Source of the DNA: Flavobacterium sp. JAS
Lineage (GTDB): Bacteria > Bacteroidota > Bacteroidia > Flavobacteriales > Flavobacteriaceae
Direction: 5' to 3'
DNA: 63,860 bases
NCBI RefSeq assembly: GCF_020991455.1
Contig: NZ_JAJMOX010000018.1
Coordinates: 1 to 63,860 of the forward strand
Each line of letters starts with the position of its first letter. The stretch's first letter is position 1. Shown here one piece after another: positions 51,611-61,441 of this stretch. The notes beneath the pieces were generated by a model that saw only the letters and a list, made by a program, of their open reading frames with translations, did not search any database and was not told the DNA's origin. A program made the position numbers and the translations under genes.

Positions 51611-52612
51611 ATGAAATACAGAAAACTTGGAAAAACTGACGAACGCCTATCTGCACTTGGTTTGGGGTGCATGGGTATGAGCTTCGCTTACGGACCTACA
51701 GATGATAAAGAAAGTTTAGCTACGCTGGAAAAAGCCCTTGATCTGGGAATCAACTTTTGGGACACAGCCGATATGTACGCTAATGGCGCCAATGAAGAAC
51801 TTATATCAAAGGTACTGGTACCCAACCGCGATAAGATATTTATCGCAACGAAATTCGGATTCCGTTTTAAAGACGGTATTGCAGGACCCAGCAGTGCAGT
51901 TGGTACCTACTTTGACGGTTCGCCTGCCTGGATGAAAGTTGCAGTCGAAAACAGTCTGAAACGTCTGAAAACAGACACTATTGATCTATATTATGTACAC
52001 CGTGTTGATCCAAATATTCCAATTGAGGAAACTGTTGGTGCAATGTCAGATTTGGTAAAAGAAGGAAAGGTACGTTATCTTGGTCTGAGTGAGGCCTCAC
52101 CAGCCTCGATCCGCAAGGCGCATGCTGTACATCCAATTGCTGCTCTCCAAAGTGAGTATTCGTTACTAACCAGAGATGTTGAAACAGAGATATTACAAAC
52201 TACCCGTGAACTTGGAATCTCACTGGTGCCCTATTCTCCCTTAGCCCGAGGTTTGGTTACTAATGAGCTTAATGTAGACACTTTTGCCGATAATGATTTT
52301 AGAAGAACCTTACCGCGCTACCAACAAGAGAATATAAATAACAACAATATTCTAGTGCGTGAGTTTGCTGCAATGGCCCAGAATAAAGAATGCACGCCGG
52401 CACAGCTAGCCCTTGCATGGGTATTAGCTCAGGGTGATGATATTATCCCAATACCAGGCACCAAAAAAAGAAAATACCTGCAAGAGAATGCAATGGCAGT
52501 TGACGTCAACATAACAAATGACGATCTGATGACAATTGACAAACTCCTTAAGCAATATCCTATCATAGGCGATCGATATAGTGAAGAGGCTATGAAAATG
52601 GTCAATCATTAA
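51611..52612 (+). CDS. Aldo/keto reductase
   Basis: 333 residues, (beta/alpha)8 barrel. LGLGCMGMSFAYG near residue 16, the catalytic tetrad in FWDTADMYANG (Asp, Tyr), FIATKFGFR (Lys) and DLYYVHRVDP (His), and the NADPH-binding IPIPGTKKRKYLQENA near the end. Members of the AKR13-like group reduce aldehydes or ketones with NADPH in the cytosol. The gene is followed by a strong terminator. Confidence 0.92.
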   Translation: MKYRKLGKTDERLSALGLGCMGMSFAYGPTDDKESLATLEKALDLGINFWDTADMYANGANEELISKVLVPNRDKIFIATKFGFRFKDGIAGPSSAVGTYFDGSPAWMKVAVENSLKRLKTDTIDLYYVHRVDPNIPIEETVGAMSDLVKEGKVRYLGLSEASPASIRKAHAVHPIAALQSEYSLLTRDVETEILQTTRELGISLVPYSPLARGLVTNELNVDTFADNDFRRTLPRYQQENINNNNILVREFAAMAQNKECTPAQLALAWVLAQGDDIIPIPGTKKRKYLQENAMAVDVNITNDDLMTIDKLLKQYPIIGDRYSEEAMKMVNH

Positions 52613-52631
52613 AATAGCAAGGTCCTAATAA

Positions 52632-52676
52632 ACAAGCCTCCAAAATCAAATGACTTTGGAGGCTTGTATTTTTTTT
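52632..52676 (+). terminator. Terminator of the aldo/keto reductase gene
   Basis: Arms ACAAGCCTCCAAA (52632-52644) and TTTGGAGGCTTGT (52655-52667) followed by a T-run. Confidence 0.85.
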
Positions 52677-52715
52677 GTGGTACTCTTGATTACTCTTGGA
52701 GTAAAATCCATAACT

Positions 52716-54068
52716 TCAATATTGTAAAACTAGTTTTCCCGCAGCTTTCTTCCAATCAAGCCATGACACTATCAATTGCTGTTGAAGTTCATTATATACT
52801 AATTCTAAATTTTGCAATTGAATCTCTTTATCGTTTAGTTCATTAAACGATATTTGATCAAACTTATATCGTTCTTGGTAAACCATTACAATCTCCTGAG
52901 TGAGCCGGGTATTTTCATACACCGTTTTTAACTGTTGCAAGACATTATTATAAGCAATAGTAGCATTCAACGCATTGTATTTATTTTTATTAATATCCTC
53001 TATGATTTGGTTATCATTTTGTTCTTGCTCAAATTTTAATTGCTCTATTCTTTTTGCTGTATTTTCACCAAAGAAAAGAGGTAATTTTAATGATACTCCA
53101 ATATAACTATTTCCGTACCAGCTATCTTGCTGAAAAGGATTCATATTTGCCGTAAACTGATCTGCTCCTAAATAACCGTTGATATTAATCATTGGACTGT
53201 GTTTTGCTCTTTCCAGTTTCTTTTTATTTTCTAAAATTTCATTTTGTGTTTTCAAAATTTCTATTTGGGGTAATGTATGAATTAGATCTTCATCAAGATC
53301 AGTAATATTTCCATCCATATTATACTTTTCTAATACGATTGAAGCAGCAAGTAAAGATTCATTTCCAGTAATATATAAAAGGTATTGCTTTAAAACCAAA
53401 ACATTATTTACAGCATTATGATATTTTTGTACAGCATTATTGTGCGTTACCTTAGCATCGTTTGCATCAACTTTCAAAACTCTTTTATTACTGTATTTTT
53501 GGTTTATAGTATTCATACTTAAAGCCGTGCGGGCAGTATCACCAATAGCTTCTTTTACTTGCTGTTGCCCTACCAATGTATTAAAATAGGCCTTTGAGAC
53601 TTCGTAAGTAAGCTCTATCCTAGCCTCTTTTTCATTTAAGTTTGCTAGTTTTTCTTGTAACTTAGACTCAGTAATTAACTTTGAAATAGAGATATCCAGT
53701 AAAGGCTGTTGCAACAAAACACCAGCATTTTGGGTATAATTGGCCCCTAATTTTATGGGAATCATAACATCTGAGGAGACTCCAGAATTAAATGCATTTG
53801 CAGGTAAAACACTTGTGGCAATAATAGGATTATACTGGTAGTTGTAATTTAATGATACTCTGGGCAAATACTTTGCATTTAACTCTTTTGTTTTTAACTG
53901 ATTGATTTTTGATTCTGTTGCCAACGAAGCCAGTAATTTTCTGTTCTTTTGTGCTTCTTCGATTGCTTTACTTAATGTCCATACCGGGCTTTGTGCATTC
54001 ATTTTAAAAAGACAAAACAGTATAAGACATCCTATAAAACCTATATTCATTGAATTATTCTTCATCAT
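52716..54068 (-). CDS. TolC family outer-membrane efflux protein
   Basis: 450 residues. Signal peptide ending FKMNAQS, then two tandem halves of long coiled-coil helices with short beta segments, as in TolC (LPRVSLNYNYQYNP near 58-75; INGYLGADQFTANM near 293 is the second-half equivalent). It would form the outer-membrane exit duct for the ABC exporter encoded upstream. Last gene of the minus-strand operon that starts at 58362; 9 bp gap to the permease gene. Confidence 0.9.
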   Translation of the reverse strand: MMKNNSMNIGFIGCLILFCLFKMNAQSPVWTLSKAIEEAQKNRKLLASLATESKINQLKTKELNAKYLPRVSLNYNYQYNPIIATSVLPANAFNSGVSSDVMIPIKLGANYTQNAGVLLQQPLLDISISKLITESKLQEKLANLNEKEARIELTYEVSKAYFNTLVGQQQVKEAIGDTARTALSMNTINQKYSNKRVLKVDANDAKVTHNNAVQKYHNAVNNVLVLKQYLLYITGNESLLAASIVLEKYNMDGNITDLDEDLIHTLPQIEILKTQNEILENKKKLERAKHSPMININGYLGADQFTANMNPFQQDSWYGNSYIGVSLKLPLFFGENTAKRIEQLKFEQEQNDNQIIEDINKNKYNALNATIAYNNVLQQLKTVYENTRLTQEIVMVYQERYKFDQISFNELNDKEIQLQNLELVYNELQQQLIVSWLDWKKAAGKLVLQY

Positions 54069-54077
54069 AATAACTTT

Positions 54078-55217
54078 TTAGCCTCTAAATACTGAAGCGG
54101 GTTCTACATTTTTTATTCTTCTAATAGCGAACACGGCTCCAAAAAGCGAAATAGAAAAAGTAACAATTAGAATCAAGAAGAGTATTATTGGGCTAAAATC
54201 TATCAATATTCCAGTTTGATACATTCCGTTTTTAAAACCCATTAAGAAAACAAGGGCAACGATAAATCCAACAATAGCAAATAAAGTAGCCTGAGTAAGT
54301 ATCAGATTTCTAATATAAGAATCGGTAGCACCTATTGCTTTTAAAGTTCCATAATCCTTAATCCTGTCAAGTGCCGACGAATACATCGTAAGACCAATAA
54401 TAAAGAAACCTGCAATAATGGCAAACCCAACCAGAGATCCTGTGCTGGCGCCTAAACCTGTAGAAGCCAAAACACTCTTTATAGTCGATGAGCTTAAAGA
54501 TGATGTACGCCAGGCTCTTACTCCATAAACTGAATTATTGATTTGAGCAACAACACGATCTACGTCTTCCCCATCTTTTACATTTACCATTAAAGCACTT
54601 ATATTAGTCGAAGAAATATTACCATAATATCTTGCCCTATCTACTGTAGTGTACATTAAATAACCGCCCCAACCTCGTATTCCTTTAGTTTGTAGCGTAA
54701 TAACGGCTCTTTTCCCGTTTATTTCAAAATAGGTTCCAACATTTGACGAACCTCCAAAATTACTTCGATCAAAGTAATCAGCAGATACGCCTGCCTCTTG
54801 CAGTAAATCCGGTAGTTTCCCCTGTATTATTTTCGAGCTATCCGGGCCCGCTTTAAAATAAGGATATTCGCTCCCGATAATGTTTACAATAGCGCTGGTT
54901 CCATTAGGAAATTTTGCTTTACTATTTGTTACAACAATAGGAAATGCTTCTTTAACTCCTGCCAAACTCTTAATTTCTTTTTCTTTTCTCCTGTCTATCA
55001 AACTAAGTTGATTAGCATCAGTCGTTTTATTATCAACAACCCAAATATCTGTTGTTGTATTTTTTACCAACACACTCATTAATCCTGTCAAAAAATTGAA
55101 TGTTCCTATTTGCTGACCAATAAGAAAAGTGCTTATTACAATTCCAACAACCACACCTATGCTTTTAGTTTTATCAAAACGAATAAACTTCCAGGCAGTT
55201 TTAATAATAGATTTCAT
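54078..55217 (-). CDS. ABC transporter permease (DevC/MacB-like)
   Basis: 379 residues with an N-terminal helix (KTKSIGVVVGIVISTFLIGQ), a large periplasmic domain and three C-terminal helices (FxxI.GFFIIGLTMYSS..., LGAVFAIRRIK). LDRIKDYGTLKAIGATDSYI is the coupling region typical of FtsX/MacB/DevC permeases. Works with the HlyD-like and ATPase proteins of the same operon to export a peptide, lipid or glycolipid. Substrate unknown. Confidence 0.9.
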   Translation of the reverse strand: MKSIIKTAWKFIRFDKTKSIGVVVGIVISTFLIGQQIGTFNFLTGLMSVLVKNTTTDIWVVDNKTTDANQLSLIDRRKEKEIKSLAGVKEAFPIVVTNSKAKFPNGTSAIVNIIGSEYPYFKAGPDSSKIIQGKLPDLLQEAGVSADYFDRSNFGGSSNVGTYFEINGKRAVITLQTKGIRGWGGYLMYTTVDRARYYGNISSTNISALMVNVKDGEDVDRVVAQINNSVYGVRAWRTSSLSSSTIKSVLASTGLGASTGSLVGFAIIAGFFIIGLTMYSSALDRIKDYGTLKAIGATDSYIRNLILTQATLFAIVGFIVALVFLMGFKNGMYQTGILIDFSPIILFLILIVTFSISLFGAVFAIRRIKNVEPASVFRG

Positions 55218-55234
55218 GTCTTGTTCATTTGTTC

Positions 55235-56170
55235 TTAATTGATGGTTTCAATAACACATTCAATTCGGGAATTGATTAAGTATTGCGTTTGGTTTGCCAA
55301 TAGGATTTTTATTTCCCTAACTCTTCTATCTTCCTGATCACCTGCTTTTTCAGAAAAAAGCGATTTGCGTTTAAGTGCAGATGAAGCAAAGATTACAACA
55401 CCCGAACCGACAGTTTTATTAGAACCAATTTGACGAATAATTGCTTTTTGTCCTTTTTTAATTTTATCTGCAAACAGCTCATCAATTTCACAAGTAGCAA
55501 CCAATTTGCTTTTCGGAATAAAATCTGCAAATGCTTGGTTTGGCGACAATGCGGCTCCTTTTGTTGCATTCATTGTCATAATTTGCCCATCGCTTAATGC
55601 TTTTATCCAATACTGTTGTAATTCCTTATTTGAAACTTCTAACTCTTGTTTAACTTCTTCAAGTCTGGAATTTTCCATCATAACCCGACTTTGTAGTTGC
55701 TCCACATTGGCTTGAAAAATTTTCGTTTCTGTTTCCAGATTATCAACATTTTGTCTTGTTTCTGCTCCATTTTCATGTAAGTTTTTCAATCGCTGTAACT
55801 CTATTTGTTTGTTAACCAGGTTTATTTTGTTCTCCTTTAATTTTAGTTGTGCAATATTTATTTCGATTCTTTGTGTTTCAATTCTACTCTTAATTTGTAC
55901 TTTTTTGGCATCTTGAACAGAATGATCCAATTCGATAATTAAATCACCTTTGGCAATTATATCATTTTCCTTTTTATGAATAGCAACGACAATACCGCCT
56001 ACTTCTGTTGCCAATGAAGACAATTTTTCATCAGGTTCTATCCGTCCGAGTCCCACAATACCCGATGAAATAACTTCTTTTAGAGCCGATACCTGATCCG
56101 GTTTTTTTTCTTCTTTCTTACTACAACTACTAAAAATTAAGGCTATTAGATAAATTATGGTATATTTCAT
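55235..56170 (-). CDS. HlyD/DevB-like periplasmic adaptor lipoprotein
   Basis: 311 residues. MKYTIIYLIALIFSSCSKKE gives a lipoprotein Cys near residue 16. IVGLGRIEPDEKLSSLATEV and IIAKGDLIIELDHSVQ form the lipoyl-like part, a long coiled coil (about 85-185) follows, then a beta-barrel half. As membrane fusion protein it links the permease to TolC. Overall order ATPase-HlyD-DevC-TolC matches DevBCA-type exporters. Confidence 0.9.
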   Translation of the reverse strand: MKYTIIYLIALIFSSCSKKEEKKPDQVSALKEVISSGIVGLGRIEPDEKLSSLATEVGGIVVAIHKKENDIIAKGDLIIELDHSVQDAKKVQIKSRIETQRIEINIAQLKLKENKINLVNKQIELQRLKNLHENGAETRQNVDNLETETKIFQANVEQLQSRVMMENSRLEEVKQELEVSNKELQQYWIKALSDGQIMTMNATKGAALSPNQAFADFIPKSKLVATCEIDELFADKIKKGQKAIIRQIGSNKTVGSGVVIFASSALKRKSLFSEKAGDQEDRRVREIKILLANQTQYLINSRIECVIETIN

Positions 56171-56184
56171 TCTTTATAATTTTA

Positions 56185-56907
56185 TTAATGATTCTCTAAA
56201 AAAGTTACATTTTCATTCTCGGTTGCGATTCCATTATCTACATAAATAATTCTATCTGCAAATTGTTTAAGTCGCATATCATGTGTAACCACAATTACAC
56301 TCTTACCATTTTGGGCAAGTGCTTTTAATTCATCCATTACCAAACCAACACTCTTAATGTCTAATGCAGCCGTTGGTTCGTCACAAAGCATAATTGGTGG
56401 ATTTGTTACCAATGCCCGTGCAATAGAAACTCGTTGTTGCTGACCACCACTCAGCATTTTTGGCAAGTTTTTCATTCTATCTTTCATCCCTACCAATTCC
56501 AGTGCTTTTTCGGCTTTTATTTTTGCTTCAGTATCACTTAAATTCATAAGTTGCAACGGCATCATTACATTTTCTAAAGAGTTAAGTGGTGCCAAAAGGT
56601 TAAAACTTTGAAACACGAAACCAATTTTGCTCAACCTCAAAGTCGATAATTGTTTAGCCGAAAGTGTATTTACTTGCTGACCATCTATAAAAACATTTCC
56701 TTTTGTTGGATAAATGACACAACCTAATAAGGACAACAATGTGGTTTTTCCTGAACCCGAAGGCCCTATTATTAATGTGAGTTCACCAGTTTTAAACTGA
56801 ACAGTTGTGGGTCTTAAAGCAGTAATCAATGTATCACCTGTTTGATATTCTTTGCATGCACCTCTTACTTCTGCAATAACTCTATTTTTCAAAGCTGCCT
56901 CTTTCAT
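56185..56907 (-). CDS. ABC transporter ATP-binding protein (DevA/LolD-like)
   Basis: 240 residues. Walker A GPSGSGKTTLL near residue 48, Q-loop FVFQSFNLLAPLNS, signature MLSGGQQQRVSIARAL near 148, Walker B IMLCDEPTAALD near 171, and H-loop VVTHDMR. It powers the DevC/MacB-like permease of the operon. Its start lies about 50 bp from the DUF2141 gene stop. Confidence 0.94.
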   Translation of the reverse strand: MKEAALKNRVIAEVRGACKEYQTGDTLITALRPTTVQFKTGELTLIIGPSGSGKTTLLSLLGCVIYPTKGNVFIDGQQVNTLSAKQLSTLRLSKIGFVFQSFNLLAPLNSLENVMMPLQLMNLSDTEAKIKAEKALELVGMKDRMKNLPKMLSGGQQQRVSIARALVTNPPIMLCDEPTAALDIKSVGLVMDELKALAQNGKSVIVVTHDMRLKQFADRIIYVDNGIATENENVTFLENH

Positions 56908-56960
56908 AATTTAATGTCATGATTAAAGTTTAGGTTTTTCTTAAAGTCGTTTTCAAATTC

Positions 56961-57374
56961 CTAATAGAGGTCTATTGTAATTGTAGCGTCATTTTTCAAA
57001 ACATAAATTGAGCAATCATTGAATGTTGGCGCTCCTCCATCCGGCTTAAAATTGGTACTGTTTCCTACTGGCTCTTTGGGCATTCCAAACCAATTACTGT
57101 TTAACTTTCCATTACTATCTAAATCCTGAAAAGCGGTAATCGCATAAGTTCCTCTTGGCAAATCAATTTGAAATTTTAAACTTTCCTGGTTTGCCTTTTG
57201 ATTTTTAGTCAAATACACTTTTTTAAGAAAGTTCTCTTTTTTGTCATATACATTCAGTACTATAGCACCTTTACCCTTTTGAATATTAGCCACTTCAACA
57301 TTCATTTTTACCTGTTGTGCATTAACAAAATACGATACCATTAATACCATACCACTTAGAATCATTTTTTTCAT
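56961..57374 (-). CDS. DUF2141 domain-containing secreted protein
   Basis: 137 residues from ATG 57374 (MKKMILSGMVLMVSYFVNAQ), a clean signal peptide; an in-frame ATG at 57428 would overlap the upstream gene and place 18 lysine/asparagine-rich residues before it. The mature domain (GAIVLNVYDKKENFLKKVYL, GTYAITAFQDLDSNGKLNSN, WFGMPKEPVGNS) is the DUF2141 pattern. Function unknown, but the family often goes with TonB-type or efflux genes. Probably in the periplasm and linked to the exporter. Confidence 0.87.
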   Translation of the reverse strand: MKKMILSGMVLMVSYFVNAQQVKMNVEVANIQKGKGAIVLNVYDKKENFLKKVYLTKNQKANQESLKFQIDLPRGTYAITAFQDLDSNGKLNSNWFGMPKEPVGNSTNFKPDGGAPTFNDCSIYVLKNDATITIDLY

Positions 57375-57417
57375 TTTCTCTTTTTTTAAATTATTATTGA
57401 ATTGTTTTTTTAGATTT

Positions 57418-58362
57418 TTATTTTCCAAAACGGTAGGTTAGCATCATTTTTACATAAGGCATTTCTTTTGCTTTGTAGTTACTAATGGTATCATTGTTAG
57501 AATTATACAATGTGTACTTATTTGCAAAACCAAGCCCTCCTTGCAACTGAAACCAAAAAACATCAAAAAGACGTTGGTTAATTTGTACCCCACCATGAAT
57601 AGCCGAAAATTGAGCATAATCAACCTCTGCTCCCTCATAGTTCTTGTAGTTTTGTAAATTATGAAGCGTCCAGTCTATTGATCCTGCGATACCAACTTGT
57701 GTACTGTTGCCAAGATTTCGAAAAACATTCACTCTTGGCCAGTATACCTGAGCAAACCATTTACCGTTATTACTTTTATAATCTACAGATATAGCAGGTG
57801 TTATTAAAAACTTACCAAAAGCGTACATAATATGTGGACCAATTCCAATTTCAAGATTTGATTTTTCTCCAAATTTTCTTGAAACTCCAAAAATGCCATC
57901 CAGTACCATGTCATTCATCGAAAAAGAACTTTTAAAATCTGAAGCAACAGTAGGTATGAAAATTCCAAAAGCGGCCCATCTTTTTCCAAAAGGATGACGT
58001 ACTACAATGGTAGGTTTGATCTCCTGTATTTTTGTGATATGACTCGGACTATTCTCTATTTCTTTATCGAATGTAAAGTCTAAAACACGATAGTTGACTA
58101 CGCCAAGAATACGAGTTTTTCCAATTTTAAAAGATGGTATTGGCAGCCAAAAATCGTAAGTATTATATTTGAATTTATTCCCATAATATGGATCTACGGA
58201 AGATAAATTCTTAAAGTTGCTTTTTCCGTTTACGGTAACGCCAATCCCAGCGCCATCGGTTATTAATTGAGCATAAAATTTATTTGGAAGACAAATAAAC
58301 AAGGTTAGCAAAACCAAGGATAGTACTTTTTTCAAAATAACATTTATTAAATTTAAACACAC
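57418..58362 (-). CDS. Outer-membrane beta-barrel protein (DUF6268-like)
   Basis: 314 residues. Signal segment KKVLSLVLLTLFICLPNKFYA then barrel-like alternation throughout (GVVNYRVLDFTFDKEI, SNLEIGIGPHIMYAFGKF, WFAQVYWPRVNVF) and a C-terminal aromatic strand (YVKMMLTYRFGK). DUF6268 is my best family match. It is the first gene of the efflux operon after the AraC regulator. It may sense or bind the exported substance at the outer membrane (speculative). Confidence 0.8.
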   Translation of the reverse strand: MCLNLINVILKKVLSLVLLTLFICLPNKFYAQLITDGAGIGVTVNGKSNFKNLSSVDPYYGNKFKYNTYDFWLPIPSFKIGKTRILGVVNYRVLDFTFDKEIENSPSHITKIQEIKPTIVVRHPFGKRWAAFGIFIPTVASDFKSSFSMNDMVLDGIFGVSRKFGEKSNLEIGIGPHIMYAFGKFLITPAISVDYKSNNGKWFAQVYWPRVNVFRNLGNSTQVGIAGSIDWTLHNLQNYKNYEGAEVDYAQFSAIHGGVQINQRLFDVFWFQLQGGLGFANKYTLYNSNNDTISNYKAKEMPYVKMMLTYRFGK

Positions 58363-58442
58363 GAGCTGTATTAGCCCTCTAAGATTTTCTTAAGGCAAAG
58401 GTGTGGTTAAAACAATAATTGTTGTTAGGATTTAGTTTGCCG

Positions 58443-59336
58443 TTACTCGGACAAATCGTGCATAAGTGAGTTTCGGTACTGTGAAGGAGTTGTACCGGTT
58501 ATTTTTTTAAAAAGCCGTCCAAAATAAGATGGGTCTTCATAATTCAATTCAAAAGCAATTTCTGAAATATCTTTAGTCAAATCTTGCAAAAGAATCTGAC
58601 TTTGCAGGATACTAACATTGTTGATCCATTCTTTTGGTGCTATTCCGGTAGTTTCCTTAATGCACCTATTGAGATAGTTTACAGAAATTTTTAATTTATC
58701 GGCATAAAAGGATACCGATTTATCCTGACTATGGTATTTATAAACCAATTCTTTAAAAGAAAAAGTGATTTCATTACCACGGTGTACCGTTTTATTAAGC
58801 TCTTTATTTGAAGAAATAATTTTTTGAAAGGCAGCTTGCATAAGCGAATAACAAATTTCGATATTAGAATTCTCATCCCGAAATTCCTGACCTAATAAGC
58901 AAAACAAAGAATTAAGCCAAATACTTGTTTCTTTTGGCAATTTGATAACCGAATTAGTAGCGAAAATCTGTATCAACTCCTGTTTAGATAAAATATGATT
59001 CAGGACACTTTCTTCAAATAAAATGAAATGACCGGTTATAACCAGATCAATTTCTTTCATTGCCGTAATATGACCTTGTTTTATAAACAAAACATCATCC
59101 TCGGTTATGGTTATTATCTCATTATCGACTTGTTGTTTTGCACTCCCTTTAGTAACATGAACGATAAAATTATAATCAGGTCTGAAAAGCGGAGTTGGAA
59201 TTTGAATATACTCTGTTGTCGTATTTAAATCATATATCTGCAAGGGTGTTTTTAAGAAATCAAAATCTAAAGAAGCATCAGACATAAATTGTTTTGGAAA
59301 TTCTTCTGATGATATAATTTTAATAGTCTTACTCAT
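58443..59336 (-). CDS. AraC family transcriptional regulator of the efflux operon
   Basis: 297 residues. C-terminal double HTH: KSVSFYADKLKISVNYLNRC near 205, then DISEIAFELNYEDPSYFGRL and FKKITGTTPSQYRNS. The N-terminal cupin-like part (FIVHVTKGSAKQQVDNEIIT) would bind the inducer. The gene lies 80 bp upstream of the barrel protein and six exporter genes on the same strand, so it likely controls them. Confidence 0.91.
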   Translation of the reverse strand: MSKTIKIISSEEFPKQFMSDASLDFDFLKTPLQIYDLNTTTEYIQIPTPLFRPDYNFIVHVTKGSAKQQVDNEIITITEDDVLFIKQGHITAMKEIDLVITGHFILFEESVLNHILSKQELIQIFATNSVIKLPKETSIWLNSLFCLLGQEFRDENSNIEICYSLMQAAFQKIISSNKELNKTVHRGNEITFSFKELVYKYHSQDKSVSFYADKLKISVNYLNRCIKETTGIAPKEWINNVSILQSQILLQDLTKDISEIAFELNYEDPSYFGRLFKKITGTTPSQYRNSLMHDLSE

Positions 59337-59573
59337 GTTGCAAACTTAAGTATTTAATTGTAAATGGTAGTATCTCCATATCTGAGTGCTTTGTATTTTG
59401 TTGAATATATGGCCATTAGTTTTATCTCATCAGCTTTGTTCTCTTAAAAAACATCAAAAACCATTTCAAAAGGAAGAAGATTTATGAATTTATTATTCTA
59501 TCTGATAAAGAATAACTTATAAAAAATGAACATTGAACTAGGGGATTAATAGTTTTTTTGATACTTACTATAT

Positions 59574-59806
59574 AATTAATTCAAGTTGCTAGTTTAAAAA
59601 TTCAACAAATAAGTTGGTTGTAAAAAAAGTATAATCCCTATGGGATATTTCTGTGGTGTGTCTTTCGTTAATTCTACCAATATTTAACTCCTAACGGAGT
59701 AATAAAAAATATCTCGGAGAGATTACATATTGGTAGTGATCAATTTATTTTACCATTTTTTTGTCCCGTAGGGACTACACTTATTAACTAGCAACTTGAA
59801 TTAATT
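59574..59806. mobile_element. MITE-like element with 21-bp perfect terminal inverted repeats
   Basis: AATTAATTCAAGTTGCTAGTT (59574-59594) is exactly reverse-complementary to 59786-59806. Inside, a nested hairpin is bounded by ACCAATAT (about 59679) and ATATTGGT (about 59729), with ACTCCTAACGGAGT between, and outer CCCTATGGGA / TCCCGTAGGGA blocks. The 233 bp hold no gene. Of the gap 59337-59845, the rest is featureless. The palindrome resembles repeats I know to be abundant in Flavobacterium genomes. Confidence 0.65.
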
Positions 59807-59845
59807 ATCCAAATACTATACATCAACTCTAATCCAGTACCATTT

Positions 59846-60217
59846 TTGAGAAAGGAATTAAATATTTTAATAATTGATGACCACCCACTTATTACAGAAG
59901 CTTACAAAAGAATTTTTTTCGATAATAATAATTACGAAATAAACTCGCACATTGTTAAATCTTATGGTGAAGCTCTGGTAATTTTAAACGGCAGTAACTT
60001 TGATGTGGTTTTTATTGACTTTGAATTATCCGCTTCAAATGATGGTTTCCATATTTCAGGAGAAAGGCTAACTATTTTAATAAGAAGTAAGTTTCCTAAG
60101 ATGAAAATTATAGTGGAAATATCTGAAAGTAAAGCAAGGCTGTTTTCTATTTTTCCATTCTACGATAATCCCGGTTTCGTTGTAAGTTGGCAATGTCTGG
60201 CTTACAACGTCATTTAG
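59846..60217 (+). pseudogene. Truncated response regulator receiver domain
   Basis: Opens LNILIIDDHPLITEAYKRIF, a NarL/FixJ-type receiver start with the Asp pair, and holds the phospho-acceptor in DVVFIDFELSASNDGFH. After about residue 90 the sequence frays (EISESKARLFSIF) and stops at residue 123; the rest of the receiver and the HTH output are missing. There is no ATG; the only start in place is TTG at 59846, 40 bp from the MITE-like element. Probably a decayed remnant of a longer regulator. Confidence 0.65.
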
Positions 60218-60578
60218 ATTTCTTACCAAAAAAAAAATCGTGAGTTTTTTTTAGAGATTTATTAGTAATAGGATCTTTCAATTTACTAGCGAATATCACT
60301 TGCAGACCAGTTGTATCAGCTTCTTTATCTGAGAAAAAAACCTGCACACCTCCCCTATCAACTTTGGAAGCATTTTTATTTTTTAATATGCCTAAATAAA
60401 GAAACTGATTGTCTTTTTTAAAAGCATAATACAATTGATTTTCTTTGTCGTACTGCATTTTTTTAGTATCACCCCATTCACTAAGATCACTATCAACAAC
60501 AACTTGCGCTTTTAGTGAAACTGAAAATAACAAAAGAATGTTGTAGAAAAATAGTATAAAATGATTGTATTGCTTCAT
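60210..60578 (-). CDS. Short secreted CBM9-like domain protein, possibly truncated
   Basis: 122 residues. Signal peptide (HFILFFYNILLLFSVSLKAQ) then VVDSDLSEWGDTKKMQYD and YYAFKKDNQFLYLGIL, resembling the start of carbohydrate-binding-module-9/DOMON-like proteins; a VDRGGVQVFFSDKEAD loop follows. Family members I know are about 200 residues or more, so the lower half may be lost; it ends FFFGKKSK. Its stop overlaps the convergent response regulator remnant by 8 bp. Function unknown. Confidence 0.6.
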   Translation of the reverse strand: MKQYNHFILFFYNILLLFSVSLKAQVVVDSDLSEWGDTKKMQYDKENQLYYAFKKDNQFLYLGILKNKNASKVDRGGVQVFFSDKEADTTGLQVIFASKLKDPITNKSLKKTHDFFFGKKSK

Positions 60579-61441
60579 TTTTTTATCTTTTTAACGGATA
60601 AATAAGGGGTTTGTGATTAATTTTTAAGATATGTTAGTTGCAAATCTTGAAAACAGTAATAGATTCTTTACAAATATATATGCTCTCTACAAATCTCTGT
60701 TGTGGTAAAACCGCAAAAATTTATGTAATTAAGATGTTGTTTTTTACAAAAAGTAAAGGATATACAAATTATTCTATCTTCACTCCTAACCTTTATAAGT
60801 AAACTATACTCTATTTAAAGTTCTTAATAATATATAGTAATTGCATCCCATAATTCAAGTAATCTCATTTAAAAAAAACAAATGAGCTGCTTTATGGTTA
60901 CTCAGGATATAAATCTTTTAAAAGTATGACGATACCATTTTTAGAATTATCTACTGAGATCTCTATTCTATCGCCTTTAAAAGATCATCAGTTTTGTGCT
61001 TTTTAACTTTGCCTTTTGAAATTATTTCAACTTTTAAATTATAACTCACTCATTTGTAACTTGATAAATGATGTAAACTTATATGTTCATTGTAAAGGGT
61101 AAAACTACTTTAATTTCTTATCACCACTACCCAGCCAAGTCCCATTTTATCTATGAAAAAAGCATTTCATCGATATTTTATCTCGATCAAAGAAAAGTTC
61201 AATTGTTGTAAAATCAAACTATTACCTATAAATCAAAAATGCTTTTTTAAATAAATTTTACTCCATAAAAAAATCCAATTAAAGAAATTCACTATTTATT
61301 TTCTCTTTTTTTTATCTAAAAATGTCGTTTCAACGAGTTTTTAGGTTGTTGAAAGAAAAATACTAGCTATTAAAAACAGAACATATAAATTTGAATATGT
61401 TAAAAAAATAAAAATTTCATAAATTTTTAAAATAAAAAACT
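60579..61441. other. 863-bp gene-poor region
   Basis: Very AT-rich with no supportable gene. A minus-strand stretch near 60905-61000 reads GDRIEISVDNSKNGIVI then LLKDLYPE before a stop near 60917, with no start: perhaps another decayed gene end. No strong hairpin. Confidence 0.35.

Noticed and set aside
60905..61000. Minus-strand kinase-like fragment (GDRIEISVDNSKNG)
   Set aside because: Too short and without diagnostic motifs to assign to a family.
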